Part shown: positions 1 to 7,828 of the stretch, in pieces
Layout of the letters: each line of letters begins with the position of its first letter
Numbering within the stretch: position 1 is the first letter of the stretch
From: WQXF01 sp031552825
Lineage (GTDB): Bacteria; Bacillota; Clostridia; Christensenellales; Aristaeellaceae
Assembly (NCBI GenBank): GCA_031552825.1
Contig: JAVBMD010000025.1
Location: 9,050-73,049 of the forward strand
Direction of reading: 5' to 3'
Length of the DNA: 64,000 bases
Program-made: the position numbers and the translations under genes
Notes under the pieces: model-generated
What the model was told of the DNA's origin: nothing
Databases searched by the model: none
The model's input: only the letters and a program-made list of their open reading frames with translations

Positions 1-95
1 TCGTTGCGCTGCACCTGCATGCCCTCGCGCAGCAGTTCCTCGACCACGGCGGTGATTTGATCCGGCGTGGACTTGGGCTTCATAATAAGGATCAT
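1..95 (-). CDS. aroF: 3-deoxy-7-phosphoheptulonate synthase, N-terminal fragment
   Basis: Only the first 31 or so codons lie in the window; the gene runs off the left edge. The reading MILIMKPKSTPDQ followed by an ITAVVEELL helix matches the start of the ferredoxin-like N-terminal domain of DAHP synthases of the AroF/AroG-like type found in Bacillota. That enzyme condenses phosphoenolpyruvate and erythrose-4-phosphate at the entry to the shikimate pathway. The start ATG (95-93) overlaps the stop of the upstream epimerase gene as ATGA, so translation is probably coupled and the gene is the last one visible of the nagB operon. The assignment rests on a short stretch and the catalytic barrel is not visible. 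Confidence 0.7.
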   Translation of the reverse strand, partial: MILIMKPKSTPDQITAVVEELLREGMQVQRN

Positions 96-1054
96 GCCAG
101 CGCCTCCGTCGTCAGGGTAATCCAACCGCTCCAAACCTGCCCGGCGGGCAACACCAGCACGCCCGACTCAGTGAGCAGGCCGCGCGCGTGCAGGTTGAGC
201 GCGTCGGTGGAGCAGGTTTGATGCTCGATGCAGAAGCCGGGGCGATCCTTGGGCGTGAACACGATGAGGCGGCGGAAGGCATCGTCGCCGCGCAGCGTGA
301 TCTGCGCCGACTTGGGGTAGACGATGCGTGCGCAGAGATCCTCGGTCATGCCGGTGTAGACGTGATCGAGGTTCAGGCTCTCTACGCTATGCAGCGCGTC
401 GGAGATGTCCAGCGCGGTGCCGGAGACCGGCAGGATGTTGCCGCTGGGCAACAGGTCGGCGTCGTTCTCGTAGACGCGGGTCAGCGGCGCGGTGATGAAC
501 ACGTTGCTCGCGTCGCCGCGCTTGCTGAAGTAGGGGTGGATGGCGAAGCCGAACGGCAGATCGTCGTCGCTGGTGTTTTCCACGCGCACGTCCAGCCGCA
601 GACCGTCCTTGCGCAGCGCGTAGGTAACGGTCAGCAAGCAGGGGAAGGGATAGGCTTCGTATAGCGGGCTGTCGGGCGTGATGGCGATGCTGCCCTCGGC
701 AAAGGCGGCGTCCTCCTCCGCCCAGCAGCGCACCGTCCAAGTTTCGTCCATCACGAGGCCGTGGCGCTGCACGTCGGCGCCGCGCTTGCGCTGGCGGTAG
801 GTCTTGCCGCGCCAAACATAGGCGCAGTCGCGCACACGGTTGGGCGTGGGGAACAGCAGGGGGATGCCGTACTTGGAGCCGAACTGCGTGATGTCCACCG
901 GCTTCATGAGCAGCTCCTTGCCCTGAAAGGTCCAATAATATAGGTTGAACCCGGCTTGGGGCAGGATGCGAACCTCGTGCTCCGCGCCGGTCAAAATCCA
1001 TTCGTCGTAATCGTGGGGCGCCAGCGTCCCGTGGGATACCGCGAACTTTGCCAT
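92..1054 (-). CDS. Aldose 1-epimerase family protein
   Basis: A 320-residue protein of the galactose mutarotase-like fold, which interconverts anomers of free or phosphorylated sugars. Recognisable features are a beta-rich all-over pattern, a GIPLLFPTPNRV segment typical of the family near residue 60, the conserved FAIHPYF motif near residue 165 (catalytic-type His) and the C-terminal FCIEHQTCSTDALN stretch (family Glu acting as base). The start ATG at 1054 was chosen because residues upstream in this frame are antisense-like shadow sequence of the radical SAM gene. It lies 14 bp downstream of the radical SAM gene and overlaps aroF by 4 bp. The sugar substrate cannot be told from sequence; the nagB neighbour suggests amino-sugar or hexose use. 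Confidence 0.85.
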   Translation of the reverse strand: MAKFAVSHGTLAPHDYDEWILTGAEHEVRILPQAGFNLYYWTFQGKELLMKPVDITQFGSKYGIPLLFPTPNRVRDCAYVWRGKTYRQRKRGADVQRHGLVMDETWTVRCWAEEDAAFAEGSIAITPDSPLYEAYPFPCLLTVTYALRKDGLRLDVRVENTSDDDLPFGFAIHPYFSKRGDASNVFITAPLTRVYENDADLLPSGNILPVSGTALDISDALHSVESLNLDHVYTGMTEDLCARIVYPKSAQITLRGDDAFRRLIVFTPKDRPGFCIEHQTCSTDALNLHARGLLTESGVLVLPAGQVWSGWITLTTEALA

Positions 1055-1068
1055 GCTGCTTCTTCCTT

Positions 1069-2004
1069 TCAAAATACGGGGGATGTTTCGGCTGTTACGC
1101 CGGTTCCGTCGAAGGACGGGATAAAGGCTTCGCTCCGCGCCGCGCGCTGTTGCAGGTAACCCTCGGCGAGGCCGATGGCGCGCAGGTGCGCGGTGACCAA
1201 ATCGTACTCCCGCCGGGTGATGGGGCGGCGCAGCAGCGGATCCTCCAGCGCCGCGCCATAGGGCGTATATTGCGCCATCAGGGAAACCGGCGTGCCGGGC
1301 GGCAGGTGCTCGGCGATCCAATTGAGCACGCGCATGCTTTGCGCGGCCATGCCGGGCAGCACCAGATGCCGCACCAGCGTACCGCACTGCAGGATGCCCT
1401 CGGCATCGTACACCGGCGCGCCGGTTTGGCGGCACATCTCCAGCACGGCGGCGCGGTTGTGCGCCACATAGTCGGGCGCGGCCGAGTAGCGCGCGGCCAG
1501 CTCCGGGCCGGCGTACTTCATATCGGGCAAATAGATGTCCACCCAGCCCTCCAGCAGGCGCAGGGTGGATAGGCTTTCGTAGCCGCCGCAGTTGTACACC
1601 ACCGGGATGCCGGGGCGGTACAGGCGCAGCGCCGCGAGAATCTGCGGAACGAAGTGGGTGCCGGTGACGAGGTTGATATTGTGCGCGCCCTGCGCCTCCA
1701 ACTCGCGGAAGATGTCGGCCAGCCGGGGGATGGTGACCGCCATACCCTCGCCTCGGTGGCTGAGCCCGGCGTTTTGGCAGTAGGTGCAGCGCAGGCCGCA
1801 GCCACTGAAGAATACCGTGCCGCTGCCGCGCGTGCCGCTGATGCAGGGCTCCTCCCAGTGATGCAGCGCGGCGCGCCCCAATACCGGCAGCGCGCCCATG
1901 CGGCAGAACCCCACGCCGCCCGCCTCGGTGCGCGGCACGCCGCAGGCGCGGGGGCAGAGAGAGCAGGCTTCGATTTGCTCCGCTTCCGGCGCGGGAGGCA
2001 TCAT
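1069..2004 (-). CDS. Radical SAM protein of the PflA/PflX-like type
   Basis: A 311-residue radical SAM protein. The signature CxxxCxxC is seen as SGCGLRCTYCQN at about residues 69-80, and an additional cysteine-rich N-terminus (CSLCPRACG) resembles the COG1313 group of proteins related to pyruvate formate-lyase activating enzyme. Members bind a 4Fe-4S cluster and split S-adenosylmethionine to make a 5'-deoxyadenosyl radical; the substrate of this group is not established. No glycyl radical enzyme is encoded nearby, so an activase role is not supported by context. The start overlaps the nagB stop as ATGA (2004-2001), so the two are translationally coupled. Confidence 0.85.
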   Translation of the reverse strand: MMPPAPEAEQIEACSLCPRACGVPRTEAGGVGFCRMGALPVLGRAALHHWEEPCISGTRGSGTVFFSGCGLRCTYCQNAGLSHRGEGMAVTIPRLADIFRELEAQGAHNINLVTGTHFVPQILAALRLYRPGIPVVYNCGGYESLSTLRLLEGWVDIYLPDMKYAGPELAARYSAAPDYVAHNRAAVLEMCRQTGAPVYDAEGILQCGTLVRHLVLPGMAAQSMRVLNWIAEHLPPGTPVSLMAQYTPYGAALEDPLLRRPITRREYDLVTAHLRAIGLAEGYLQQRAARSEAFIPSFDGTGVTAETSPVF

Positions 2005-2732
2005 TTGGACAGCTTGGCGGCTGCCGGTTCGTCGACCAGCACCACGGCGCGGCGATGCAGCTGTAGCACACTGGCGGGGACGTTCGGGGTAATATCACCC
2101 TCGGCCATCGCGCGGATGATGTCGGCCTTCTCCGCGCCACAGGCCAGCAGCAGGATGCTGCGCGCTTCAAAGATGGTTCGTACGCCCGCGGTGATCGCCT
2201 TGCGCGGCACCTCGGCTTCGGAGGCGAAGAAGCGGCGGTTGGCGGCGATGGTGCTCGGCGTCAGGTTCACCACCTGCGTGCCCTTGGAGAACGTCGCGTC
2301 CGGCTCGTTGAAGCCGATATGGCCGTTGAGGCCGATGCCCAACAGTTGCAGATCGATGCCGCCGGCGGCCGCGATGGCGGCATCGTACCGGGCGCACTCG
2401 GCGGGCAGATCCTTGGCGCTGCCGCTGGGCAGGTGCGCTTGCTCGGGGCGCACGCCGATTTTGGAAAACAGGTTCTCCCACATGAAGGTGTAATAGCTCT
2501 GCTCGTGGTTCTGCGGCAGGCCGACATATTCGTCGAGGTTGAAGGAGGTCATGCGGCCGGTTTGCAGGGTACCTGCGTCGTACATGCGCGCCAGCGCGGC
2601 ATAGGTGGGCAGCGGCGTGCTGCCGGTGGCCAGCCCGAGCACGCTGGCGGGCTTGCGCGTGAGCTGCGCCGCGATCAGGGTGGCGGCCATTTCACCGACG
2701 GCCTGTGGATTTTTTGCGACGATGATTTGCAT
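2001..2732 (-). CDS. nagB: Glucosamine-6-phosphate deaminase
   Basis: A 243-residue NagB, the usual length for Bacillota. It converts glucosamine-6-phosphate to fructose-6-phosphate and ammonia, feeding amino sugars into glycolysis. Family motifs are visible in order: LGLATGSTPLPTY (phosphate loop), SFNLDEYVGL (catalytic Asp), LGIGLNGHIGFNEPD (catalytic Asp/His region) and a C-terminal region with LVDEPAA. The ATG at 2732 is preceded by a good AGGAGGAG ribosome binding site. It is the first gene of a leftward operon with the radical SAM gene, the epimerase and aroF. No nagA is seen in the window. Confidence 0.95.
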   Translation of the reverse strand: MQIIVAKNPQAVGEMAATLIAAQLTRKPASVLGLATGSTPLPTYAALARMYDAGTLQTGRMTSFNLDEYVGLPQNHEQSYYTFMWENLFSKIGVRPEQAHLPSGSAKDLPAECARYDAAIAAAGGIDLQLLGIGLNGHIGFNEPDATFSKGTQVVNLTPSTIAANRRFFASEAEVPRKAITAGVRTIFEARSILLLACGAEKADIIRAMAEGDITPNVPASVLQLHRRAVVLVDEPAAAKLSK

Positions 2733-2750
2733 AATACTCCTCCTACTGGA

Positions 2751-2786
2751 TGCGTTTTTGAATGCGTTTTTGAATGCGATTCTGCA
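2751..2786. repeat. 12-bp tandem repeat in the nagB leader
   Basis: Two perfect copies of TGCGTTTTTGAA (2751-2762 and 2763-2774) are followed by a degraded third copy. They lie between the nagB ribosome binding site and its predicted promoter. They could be operator half-sites or simple slippage; nothing in the sequence decides. Confidence 0.7.
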
Positions 2787-2827
2787 ACGATATGAATGTA
2801 AAAAAGAGGCGCTATTCCGCCTAGTTT

Positions 2828-2856
2828 ATTGTACAGAGAATGGGTTGCGAAAGCAA
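2828..2856 (-). promoter_or_regulatory. Predicted promoter of the nagB operon
   Basis: On the minus strand TTGCTT (2856-2851) and TACAAT (2833-2828) are separated by 17 bp, a sigma-A type promoter. It starts immediately after the stop codon of the upstream ATP-grasp gene, so the nagB operon has its own start of transcription. Confidence 0.6.
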
Positions 2857-2859
2857 GTA

Positions 2860-3864
2860 TTACAGATCGATAAACTGCTCAAACGCGGGCAGAATGCCGA
2901 TGCCGTCCGGAAAGTGGGCGGCGAACTGCGGAATGGCGTGGCTGGGGAAGCTGTTGCCCTCGATGAACACCGGCCCGTCCGGCGTGACGGCCACGTCCCA
3001 AGCCACAAAGCGCACCTGCGGCACCACCTTGGCGGCCTTAATGCACATCGCCAGCACTTCCGTCCAATAGGGGATCGCCGTGTCGGGAATGCGCACGCCG
3101 GTCATGGGGTGGAACTCATAGGCGTTGCCCTGCTTGTCGGCGCCCACAGAGCGCAGCTTGCCGGTTTCCAAATCCACCGGGGAGGCCATGCCGCCGCAGT
3201 CCACATTGTCGACCACCTTGCCGTTGCCGATGCGCAGGTAGGCGTACACGACGCCTTCTTTTTTGTCCCCCAGCAGCGTGGCGACGCGCAGCGTGTTGAC
3301 CGAGGAGGGGCATAGTGCCGACAGCGCCGGGTGCTGCACCACGCACTCCTCCACGATGCCCACGCCCTCGCGCAGCAGCTTTTCGCGCAGCGCGGCGGCA
3401 TCGCCGAAGGCCTCGGGGTGAACCTTCTGGATACCCTGCCCGCTGGAACCGTCCAGCGGCTTGCAGATGATCGGCCCTTTGCCGCGCAGGAAGGTGGCGA
3501 AGGCTTCGGCGTCGGCGTGGGTCAGGTCGATCCAATTGCGCTTTACCTGCTCGGCGAACAGCGTATTGAACTCGGCCTTGTTATCGAAAAAGTGCCAGTA
3601 GGCCTTGTCGTTCATGCGCGCCACGATGTTGTTGGAAATGCCGCGCGTGATCTGGGTCGCCCGCTGCGCCGGGGTGAGACGGTAAAATTCGGCAATCTTG
3701 TAGTCGATATACCCCGCGTTGTAGCGGACGGCGCAGCGCACCATGTCCGCGAGCAGCCAGAGCGTCGACTTTCCGGTTTTTTTATGCAACATTCTGGCAG
3801 TGCGAAACATCGCGCCAAGATCCATCCTGCGCAGTCGCCGAAAAAAATAACGCAATTTGCCCAC
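2860..3864 (-). CDS. Sugar-transfer associated ATP-grasp protein
   Basis: A protein of 334 residues with an ATP-grasp core: a basic N-terminal helical region, then ICKPLDGSSGQGI (ATP-binding Lys and glycine-rich loop, about residues 135-147), SVNTLRVATL, and the Mg-binding end FVAWDVAVTPDGPVFIEGN. This matches the ATP-grasp family often linked to polysaccharide or cell-envelope biosynthesis, where it is thought to ligate an amino acid or similar acid to a glycan; the exact reaction is unknown. I chose GTG at 3864 because GGAGG lies 8 nt upstream; a GTG 15 bp further upstream (3879) is in frame but the GGAGG would then be inside the gene. No polysaccharide genes adjoin it. Confidence 0.8.
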   Translation of the reverse strand: MGKLRYFFRRLRRMDLGAMFRTARMLHKKTGKSTLWLLADMVRCAVRYNAGYIDYKIAEFYRLTPAQRATQITRGISNNIVARMNDKAYWHFFDNKAEFNTLFAEQVKRNWIDLTHADAEAFATFLRGKGPIICKPLDGSSGQGIQKVHPEAFGDAAALREKLLREGVGIVEECVVQHPALSALCPSSVNTLRVATLLGDKKEGVVYAYLRIGNGKVVDNVDCGGMASPVDLETGKLRSVGADKQGNAYEFHPMTGVRIPDTAIPYWTEVLAMCIKAAKVVPQVRFVAWDVAVTPDGPVFIEGNSFPSHAIPQFAAHFPDGIGILPAFEQFIDL

Positions 3865-4011
3865 GGAGCGCACCTCCACGTTCTATCCGTCAGTATTCGT
3901 CAGGTCAGTATTCGCAGTATTGAAGCTTTCCCCATTTTAGCGGAAAGCAAACCGCTTGTCAAAAAAACTGAAATGAGAGGAATGCAGGGCGAAATCATTT
4001 ACTTTTGCGAG

Positions 4012-4154
4012 CGGCGCAGCGAAGGTCCAGGGCGACCGCAAAGCCCTGGTCGCTCCCCGAAGGGAGCGAAATACTCCTCGATTTGAGCAGAGATTTCGCC
4101 CTCACGGGCGACAAAAGGGCTTTCCGGTCGCCCTTTTGAAACCTTCGGGGCGCA
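4012..4154 (+). repeat. Structured dispersed repeat, copy A
   Basis: About 140 bp that can fold into a closing stem (GCGAAGGT near 4018 with ACCTTCG near 4141) enclosing several hairpins: CCAGGGC/GCCCTGG, TCGCTCC/GGGAGCGA, GCGAAAT/ATTTCGC-like and AAAGGGC/GCCCTTT. A second copy in opposite orientation lies at about 11240-11389. The shared block GCAAAGCCCTGGTCGC is identical. The copies differ in some stems while pairing is kept. It codes for nothing obvious. It could be a mobile palindromic unit or a structured RNA. Confidence 0.7.
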
Positions 4155-4219
4155 ACTTCATTCATTGCCTATGAATGAAAATGTAAATGCTTTTTCCCTG
4201 GGCGAGGAATGGCCGTCGC

Positions 4220-4249
4220 TTGTGCCGCGAGGCGCGCGTGTGATATGAT
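4220..4249 (+). promoter_or_regulatory. Predicted promoter of the sensor kinase gene
   Basis: TTGTGC (4220-4225) and TATGAT (4244-4249) with an 18-bp spacer; the -10 has the TGn extension. It lies 43 bp ahead of the start codon. Confidence 0.5.
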
Positions 4250-4291
4250 GAACAGGATCGCCGCCGAGTGGGATAGATGGGAGGGAAGGAC

Positions 4292-5164
4292 ATGCGCGAA
4301 CGGATCAATGTGCGCAAAGCCGTTACCTATTCCATCGTGCTCAACGCGGTGCAAATTATCGCGGTGCTGCTTCTCCTGCTGTACCTGATGACGCGCAATG
4401 TTTCCACGCAAAATCGGGGCGAGTTTATCCTGCTGATGGCCGTGCTGGGGGCGCTGGTATGTTGGGGCGCGGTGATGGATATTCATGAGGCGCGAAGCGC
4501 CGTTCAGCTTCAGCGGCAAGCCGAGGCCTTGGAAAAAACCTATGAGCATTTAGAAAATTTGAACCAAACTCTGCGCGCGCAACGTCATGATTTTATGAAC
4601 CATTTGCAGGTGGTGTACAGCCTGATCGAAATGCAGGAGTCCGCCGAGGCGCTGGACTATATCGAGCGTGTGCACGGCGACTTGCAGCGCGTTGGCCGGA
4701 CGATGCGCACCGCCAGCCCGGCGGTCAATGCGCTGCTGCAGGCCAAGGTGGCGGATTGTGAGAGGCGCGGCATCGAGGTGCGGCTCTCCATCACCTCGAG
4801 ATGGGAATTTTTGCCCATGCCGGGATGGGAAATGTGCCGCGTGCTGGGCAACCTGATCGATAACGCGATAGAAATTTTGCAGCAGTGCAAGGATCCGTGC
4901 TTGCGAATCGTTTTATACAAAGATGTAAAAACCTACCGGTTTCGGGTGGAGAACAACGGCGATGCGATCCCGGAGGCGTTGCTCGCGCACATATTTGCCG
5001 CTGGTTTTACCACAAAAGAGGAAGGGCATGGCATGGGGCTATCTATCGTTCGCGAGGTGCTGCGGCAGCACGGCGGGGAGATCGCCGTGCAATCCGCCCC
5101 GGGGAGCACGGCCTTTGAGGGGCATGTGCCCAAGGCGGCGGAAGGCGCCGAGGAGGACGCATAG
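4292..5164 (+). CDS. Spo0B-type sensor histidine kinase
   Basis: A 290-residue kinase with one or two membrane segments at the N-terminus (about residues 13-33 and 45-62), a short helical stretch, then the H-box RAQRHDFMNHLQ typical of the Spo0B/CitA/DcuS/AgrC class, where the His is phosphorylated. The ATPase part has NLIDNAIE (N-box), GFTTKEEGHGMGL (G-box) and a short C-terminus. There is no extracellular sensing domain of any size. I chose ATG 4292 because GGAGGGAAGGA sits just upstream; the ATG at 4277 would lie before that site. No response regulator gene adjoins, so it is an orphan; its partner must be elsewhere. Confidence 0.85.
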   Translation: MRERINVRKAVTYSIVLNAVQIIAVLLLLLYLMTRNVSTQNRGEFILLMAVLGALVCWGAVMDIHEARSAVQLQRQAEALEKTYEHLENLNQTLRAQRHDFMNHLQVVYSLIEMQESAEALDYIERVHGDLQRVGRTMRTASPAVNALLQAKVADCERRGIEVRLSITSRWEFLPMPGWEMCRVLGNLIDNAIEILQQCKDPCLRIVLYKDVKTYRFRVENNGDAIPEALLAHIFAAGFTTKEEGHGMGLSIVREVLRQHGGEIAVQSAPGSTAFEGHVPKAAEGAEEDA

Positions 5165-5229
5165 CGCTCGCCAATGGGAGCAATAATGAAGAAACAGAGC
5201 AAATTTCATATTATATGTGGTGGCATCCA

Positions 5230-5258
5230 TTGACAAAGTAACAATTTCTTAATACAAT
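5230..5258 (+). promoter_or_regulatory. Strong predicted sigma-A promoter
   Basis: TTGACA (5230-5235) and TACAAT (5253-5258) separated by exactly 17 bp, a near-consensus promoter that would drive the exoprotein gene at 5370 with a leader of about 105 nt. Confidence 0.75.
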
Positions 5259-5369
5259 GGACGAGTACCGATTTATTTCGCCTCTATTTTATTACGGCGA
5301 TCCATATTTCCTGCAATGATTTCCGGCGCGGCCGCCCGCGCGTTGTTAGACTGAAGTAGGAGGGATTCT

Positions 5370-7310
5370 ATGAACAAGCGCATTGTTCGGAGCATCGCAA
5401 GGCTGCTCATGATTTCGATGCTCCTGACGCTGGTGCTCCAGCCCATTCAGGCGCTCGCGGCCTATGAACCTGTGTACGCGCGCAGCAATACCAACAATTT
5501 ACGCGTGCGCAAATCCTACGGCACTTCCTCCGCCATCAAGGATTACCTGATGGCCAAGGATATCGTATGGGTTGTGGGGGAAAAGAAGTCTAACGGCGTC
5601 ACCTACTTCAACATTGAATACGTGGATCAGTACGACAATCGCCAAGAGGGCTGGGTCGCCTACAAGAGCGGCGGCAGCGTCTATTTCCACAAATTTACCG
5701 ACAGCGAAATGCGGAGCTACTCCTACTCCAACGGCGCGCTGCCGGGCATCTCCGGTTCCAGCAGCAAAACCGGCTCCGGCAGCTCCGGCAGTTCTAGCGG
5801 CTACAGCGGATCGAGCAAGTACCTGAAACTGGGCAGCAAGGGCAACGACGTAAAAGAAATGCAGCAGGTTCTCAAGGACCTGAAGCTGTACAGTGGCGAA
5901 ATCACCGGCTCCTTCGGCCAGAAGACCGAGGACGCAGTGAAGGCCTTCCAGCGCAAGAAGGGTCTGTATGTCGATGGCGTCGCAGGGCCTTCCACGCAGG
6001 CCGCGATTTTCGGCGGCGGATCAAGCGGATCTTCCGGCTCCTCCGGCAGTTCCGGCACGATCAGCGACGCCAGCGATTTGGGCGTTACCTCGCGCGATAA
6101 GGTCAACCTGCGCACCTCGCCCAGCACCAGCGGCAGCTCCAGATCCCTTCTGCCCGTGGGCACCGTTTTTGACATCGTCAGCCATTCGCGCAACGGCAAC
6201 GACGTGTGGTACTACATCAAGGTCGACAGCGTCAGGGGCTACATCCGTTCCGACATGCTCTACGTGATGAGCGCCACCGAGGCCGCCGCCTACCGCCAAG
6301 GGCAGAACCCCACGTTGCCCACCGCCTCTCCGGCGCCGACCAACGCCGACGGCAGCACCCCCAAACCGACTTCGGGCATGGCCAGCATCACCGCCTCGGA
6401 CGTCAACCTCCGCAGCGGCGCGGGTACCGGCAACGCCTCCCTGGGCAAGCTGGGCAAGGGTACGGTGATGGTGATTGAAAGCACCACGACCAACAGCGCC
6501 GGCGAACTATGGTACTACCTCACGAGCGGCTCGACAAAGGGATATGTGCGCAGCGACTTTGTGCACGTCATGACCCAAGCCGAGATCAACGATTATAACG
6601 ACGATGGTAGCGGCACCATCACGCCGCCCACCACCTACCGTACCCTCAAGCAGGGCAGCAGCGGCGACGATGTCAAGGCGCTGCAGCAGAAGCTCAAGGA
6701 ACTGGGATACTATAGCGGCAGCATCACCGGCACCTTCGGCTCGCTGACCACCGAGGCGGTGCGCAGGTTCCAGAAGGCCGCCAGCCTGTACGTGGACGGC
6801 ATCGCCGGCACCAATACGCAGAACAAGCTGTACGGCACCAGCTCGTCCGGCAGCAGCACCGCCAACCCGGTAATTAACGGTGTGTACAATATTCCGTGGA
6901 ACACCTTTAAGGCGCAGCTGAGCAGCAAGGCCATCAATTGGCCGAAGGGCGGCGGCGCGACGCTGACCGATGTGGATACCAAGCGTTCCTTCACGATCGT
7001 CCTGCAATCGGCGGGTTACCACTTGGATGTCGAGCCGGCTACCGCCAGCGATACCGCCGTGCTCACCGCCATCTACAACGGCAACATCACCTATGTGCGC
7101 CGGGCGGTTTGGCTGACGGTGGATGGAAAGACCTACGCGGGCTCGATCTACGCGGTACCCCACGGCACAGATACCGTACCCAACAACAACTTTAGCGGCC
7201 AGTTCTGCGTACACCTGCTCGACAGCAGAACCCACGTCGGCAACGAGGTGGATCCGGACCACAAGAAGATGGTGGAAAAGGCCTACGCGGCTGCCCAGAG
7301 CAGACTCTAA
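5370..7310 (+). CDS. Secreted SH3 / peptidoglycan-binding protein with C-terminal Cys/His domain
   Basis: A 646-residue secreted protein. Order: signal peptide (about 1-31, ending QALAA), an SH3-like domain, a Ser/Gly linker, a PG_binding_1 domain (about 150-215, DVKEMQQVLKDL and VDGVAGPSTQ), another Ser/Gly linker, two bacterial SH3 domains (VNLRTSPSTSG, VNLRSGAGTG), a second PG_binding_1 domain (about 425-490), and a C-terminal domain of about 140 residues. That last domain contains H-x-D-x-E-P, PHG and GQFCVHL (Cys near residue 613) and has a clear paralogue in the protein at 59130-60665. The binding domains place it in the cell wall; the C-terminal domain looks enzymatic, perhaps a distant L,D-transpeptidase-like fold, but this is inference. 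Confidence 0.85.
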   Translation: MNKRIVRSIARLLMISMLLTLVLQPIQALAAYEPVYARSNTNNLRVRKSYGTSSAIKDYLMAKDIVWVVGEKKSNGVTYFNIEYVDQYDNRQEGWVAYKSGGSVYFHKFTDSEMRSYSYSNGALPGISGSSSKTGSGSSGSSSGYSGSSKYLKLGSKGNDVKEMQQVLKDLKLYSGEITGSFGQKTEDAVKAFQRKKGLYVDGVAGPSTQAAIFGGGSSGSSGSSGSSGTISDASDLGVTSRDKVNLRTSPSTSGSSRSLLPVGTVFDIVSHSRNGNDVWYYIKVDSVRGYIRSDMLYVMSATEAAAYRQGQNPTLPTASPAPTNADGSTPKPTSGMASITASDVNLRSGAGTGNASLGKLGKGTVMVIESTTTNSAGELWYYLTSGSTKGYVRSDFVHVMTQAEINDYNDDGSGTITPPTTYRTLKQGSSGDDVKALQQKLKELGYYSGSITGTFGSLTTEAVRRFQKAASLYVDGIAGTNTQNKLYGTSSSGSSTANPVINGVYNIPWNTFKAQLSSKAINWPKGGGATLTDVDTKRSFTIVLQSAGYHLDVEPATASDTAVLTAIYNGNITYVRRAVWLTVDGKTYAGSIYAVPHGTDTVPNNNFSGQFCVHLLDSRTHVGNEVDPDHKKMVEKAYAAAQSRL

Positions 7311-7327
7311 ACCGACGCGTTCTTTAC

Positions 7328-7362
7328 GCGGGCGCGCACCGAGTTGGGTGCGCGCCCGCGCT
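7328..7362 (+). terminator. Rho-independent terminator
   Basis: A perfect 13-bp GC-rich stem (7328-7340 with 7347-7359) and a short loop follow the exoprotein gene. The T tract is short. Confidence 0.7.
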
Positions 7363-7391
7363 TGTCATGTCCCGGTTTTCTGTGGTACAAT
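7362..7391 (+). promoter_or_regulatory. Predicted promoter of the small membrane protein gene
   Basis: TTGTCA (7362-7367) and TACAAT (7386-7391) with an 18-bp spacer, directly after the preceding terminator hairpin. Confidence 0.6.
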
Positions 7392-7439
7392 CTCTTAATT
7401 AAGCACAAAAGCCATTTTGGGGAAAGCGGGGAAGCCTCG

Positions 7440-7823
7440 ATGTTTTTCAAGCAATGCAAGGCGCTGTTCGCGCCGCTGCTCATCATGCTCGGCATCATTC
7501 TGCTCTTTGGCATGACTTGGAGGTTCTTTGGCGCGCTGCCCGGCGGCGGCTTCATCATCGACGCGCTGCTGGGCGTGGCGCTGGGCTGCGTGCTGGGGCT
7601 ATTGCCGCTGCTGTACGGCAACGCGCGGGAGCGCTTCGTTACCCAGCGCTGGTTTGCCTGCGCGATGCTGCTGATCGTGATGATCTATCAGTATTCGTCG
7701 GCGTTTGCCGGGGTGCGCATTCCGTGGCTGTCTTGGCTCAACGCGACGCACGGCCGCGTGCCGCTGGCCGAGGGCGTGCTGCTCGGCTACTGCGCCATCG
7801 GCGCAATGCGCGCACGGCGCTGA
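7440..7823 (+). CDS. Small multi-spanning membrane protein, function unknown
   Basis: A 127-residue hydrophobic protein that I do not recognise. Four membrane helices can be seen (about 10-30, 35-57, 68-88 and 102-123) with a short basic end (RARR). Loops carry few charges and there is no obvious catalytic motif. It has its own promoter and ends just before the alaS promoter. The start ATG at 7440 follows GGGGA; codons further upstream in this frame fall in the terminator. Confidence 0.7.
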   Translation: MFFKQCKALFAPLLIMLGIILLFGMTWRFFGALPGGGFIIDALLGVALGCVLGLLPLLYGNARERFVTQRWFACAMLLIVMIYQYSSAFAGVRIPWLSWLNATHGRVPLAEGVLLGYCAIGAMRARR

Positions 7824-7828
7824 CGGGA

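Larger units (their letters stand above)
3865..4291. other. Intergenic region between divergent genes
   Basis: This 427-bp gap has no convincing gene. Its middle (4012-4154) is a structured dispersed repeat described separately, and its right end (4220-4249) holds the predicted promoter of the sensor kinase. The part 3880-4011 is AT-richer and probably holds the promoter of the leftward ATP-grasp gene, but no clear -35/-10 pair was found. Confidence 0.6.

Noticed and set aside
92..2170. A single 692-codon minus-strand frame covering the epimerase and much of the next two genes
   Set aside because: Only the epimerase part (from 1054) reads as a protein; the rest is a Arg/Ala/Pro-rich shadow of the radical SAM and nagB genes.
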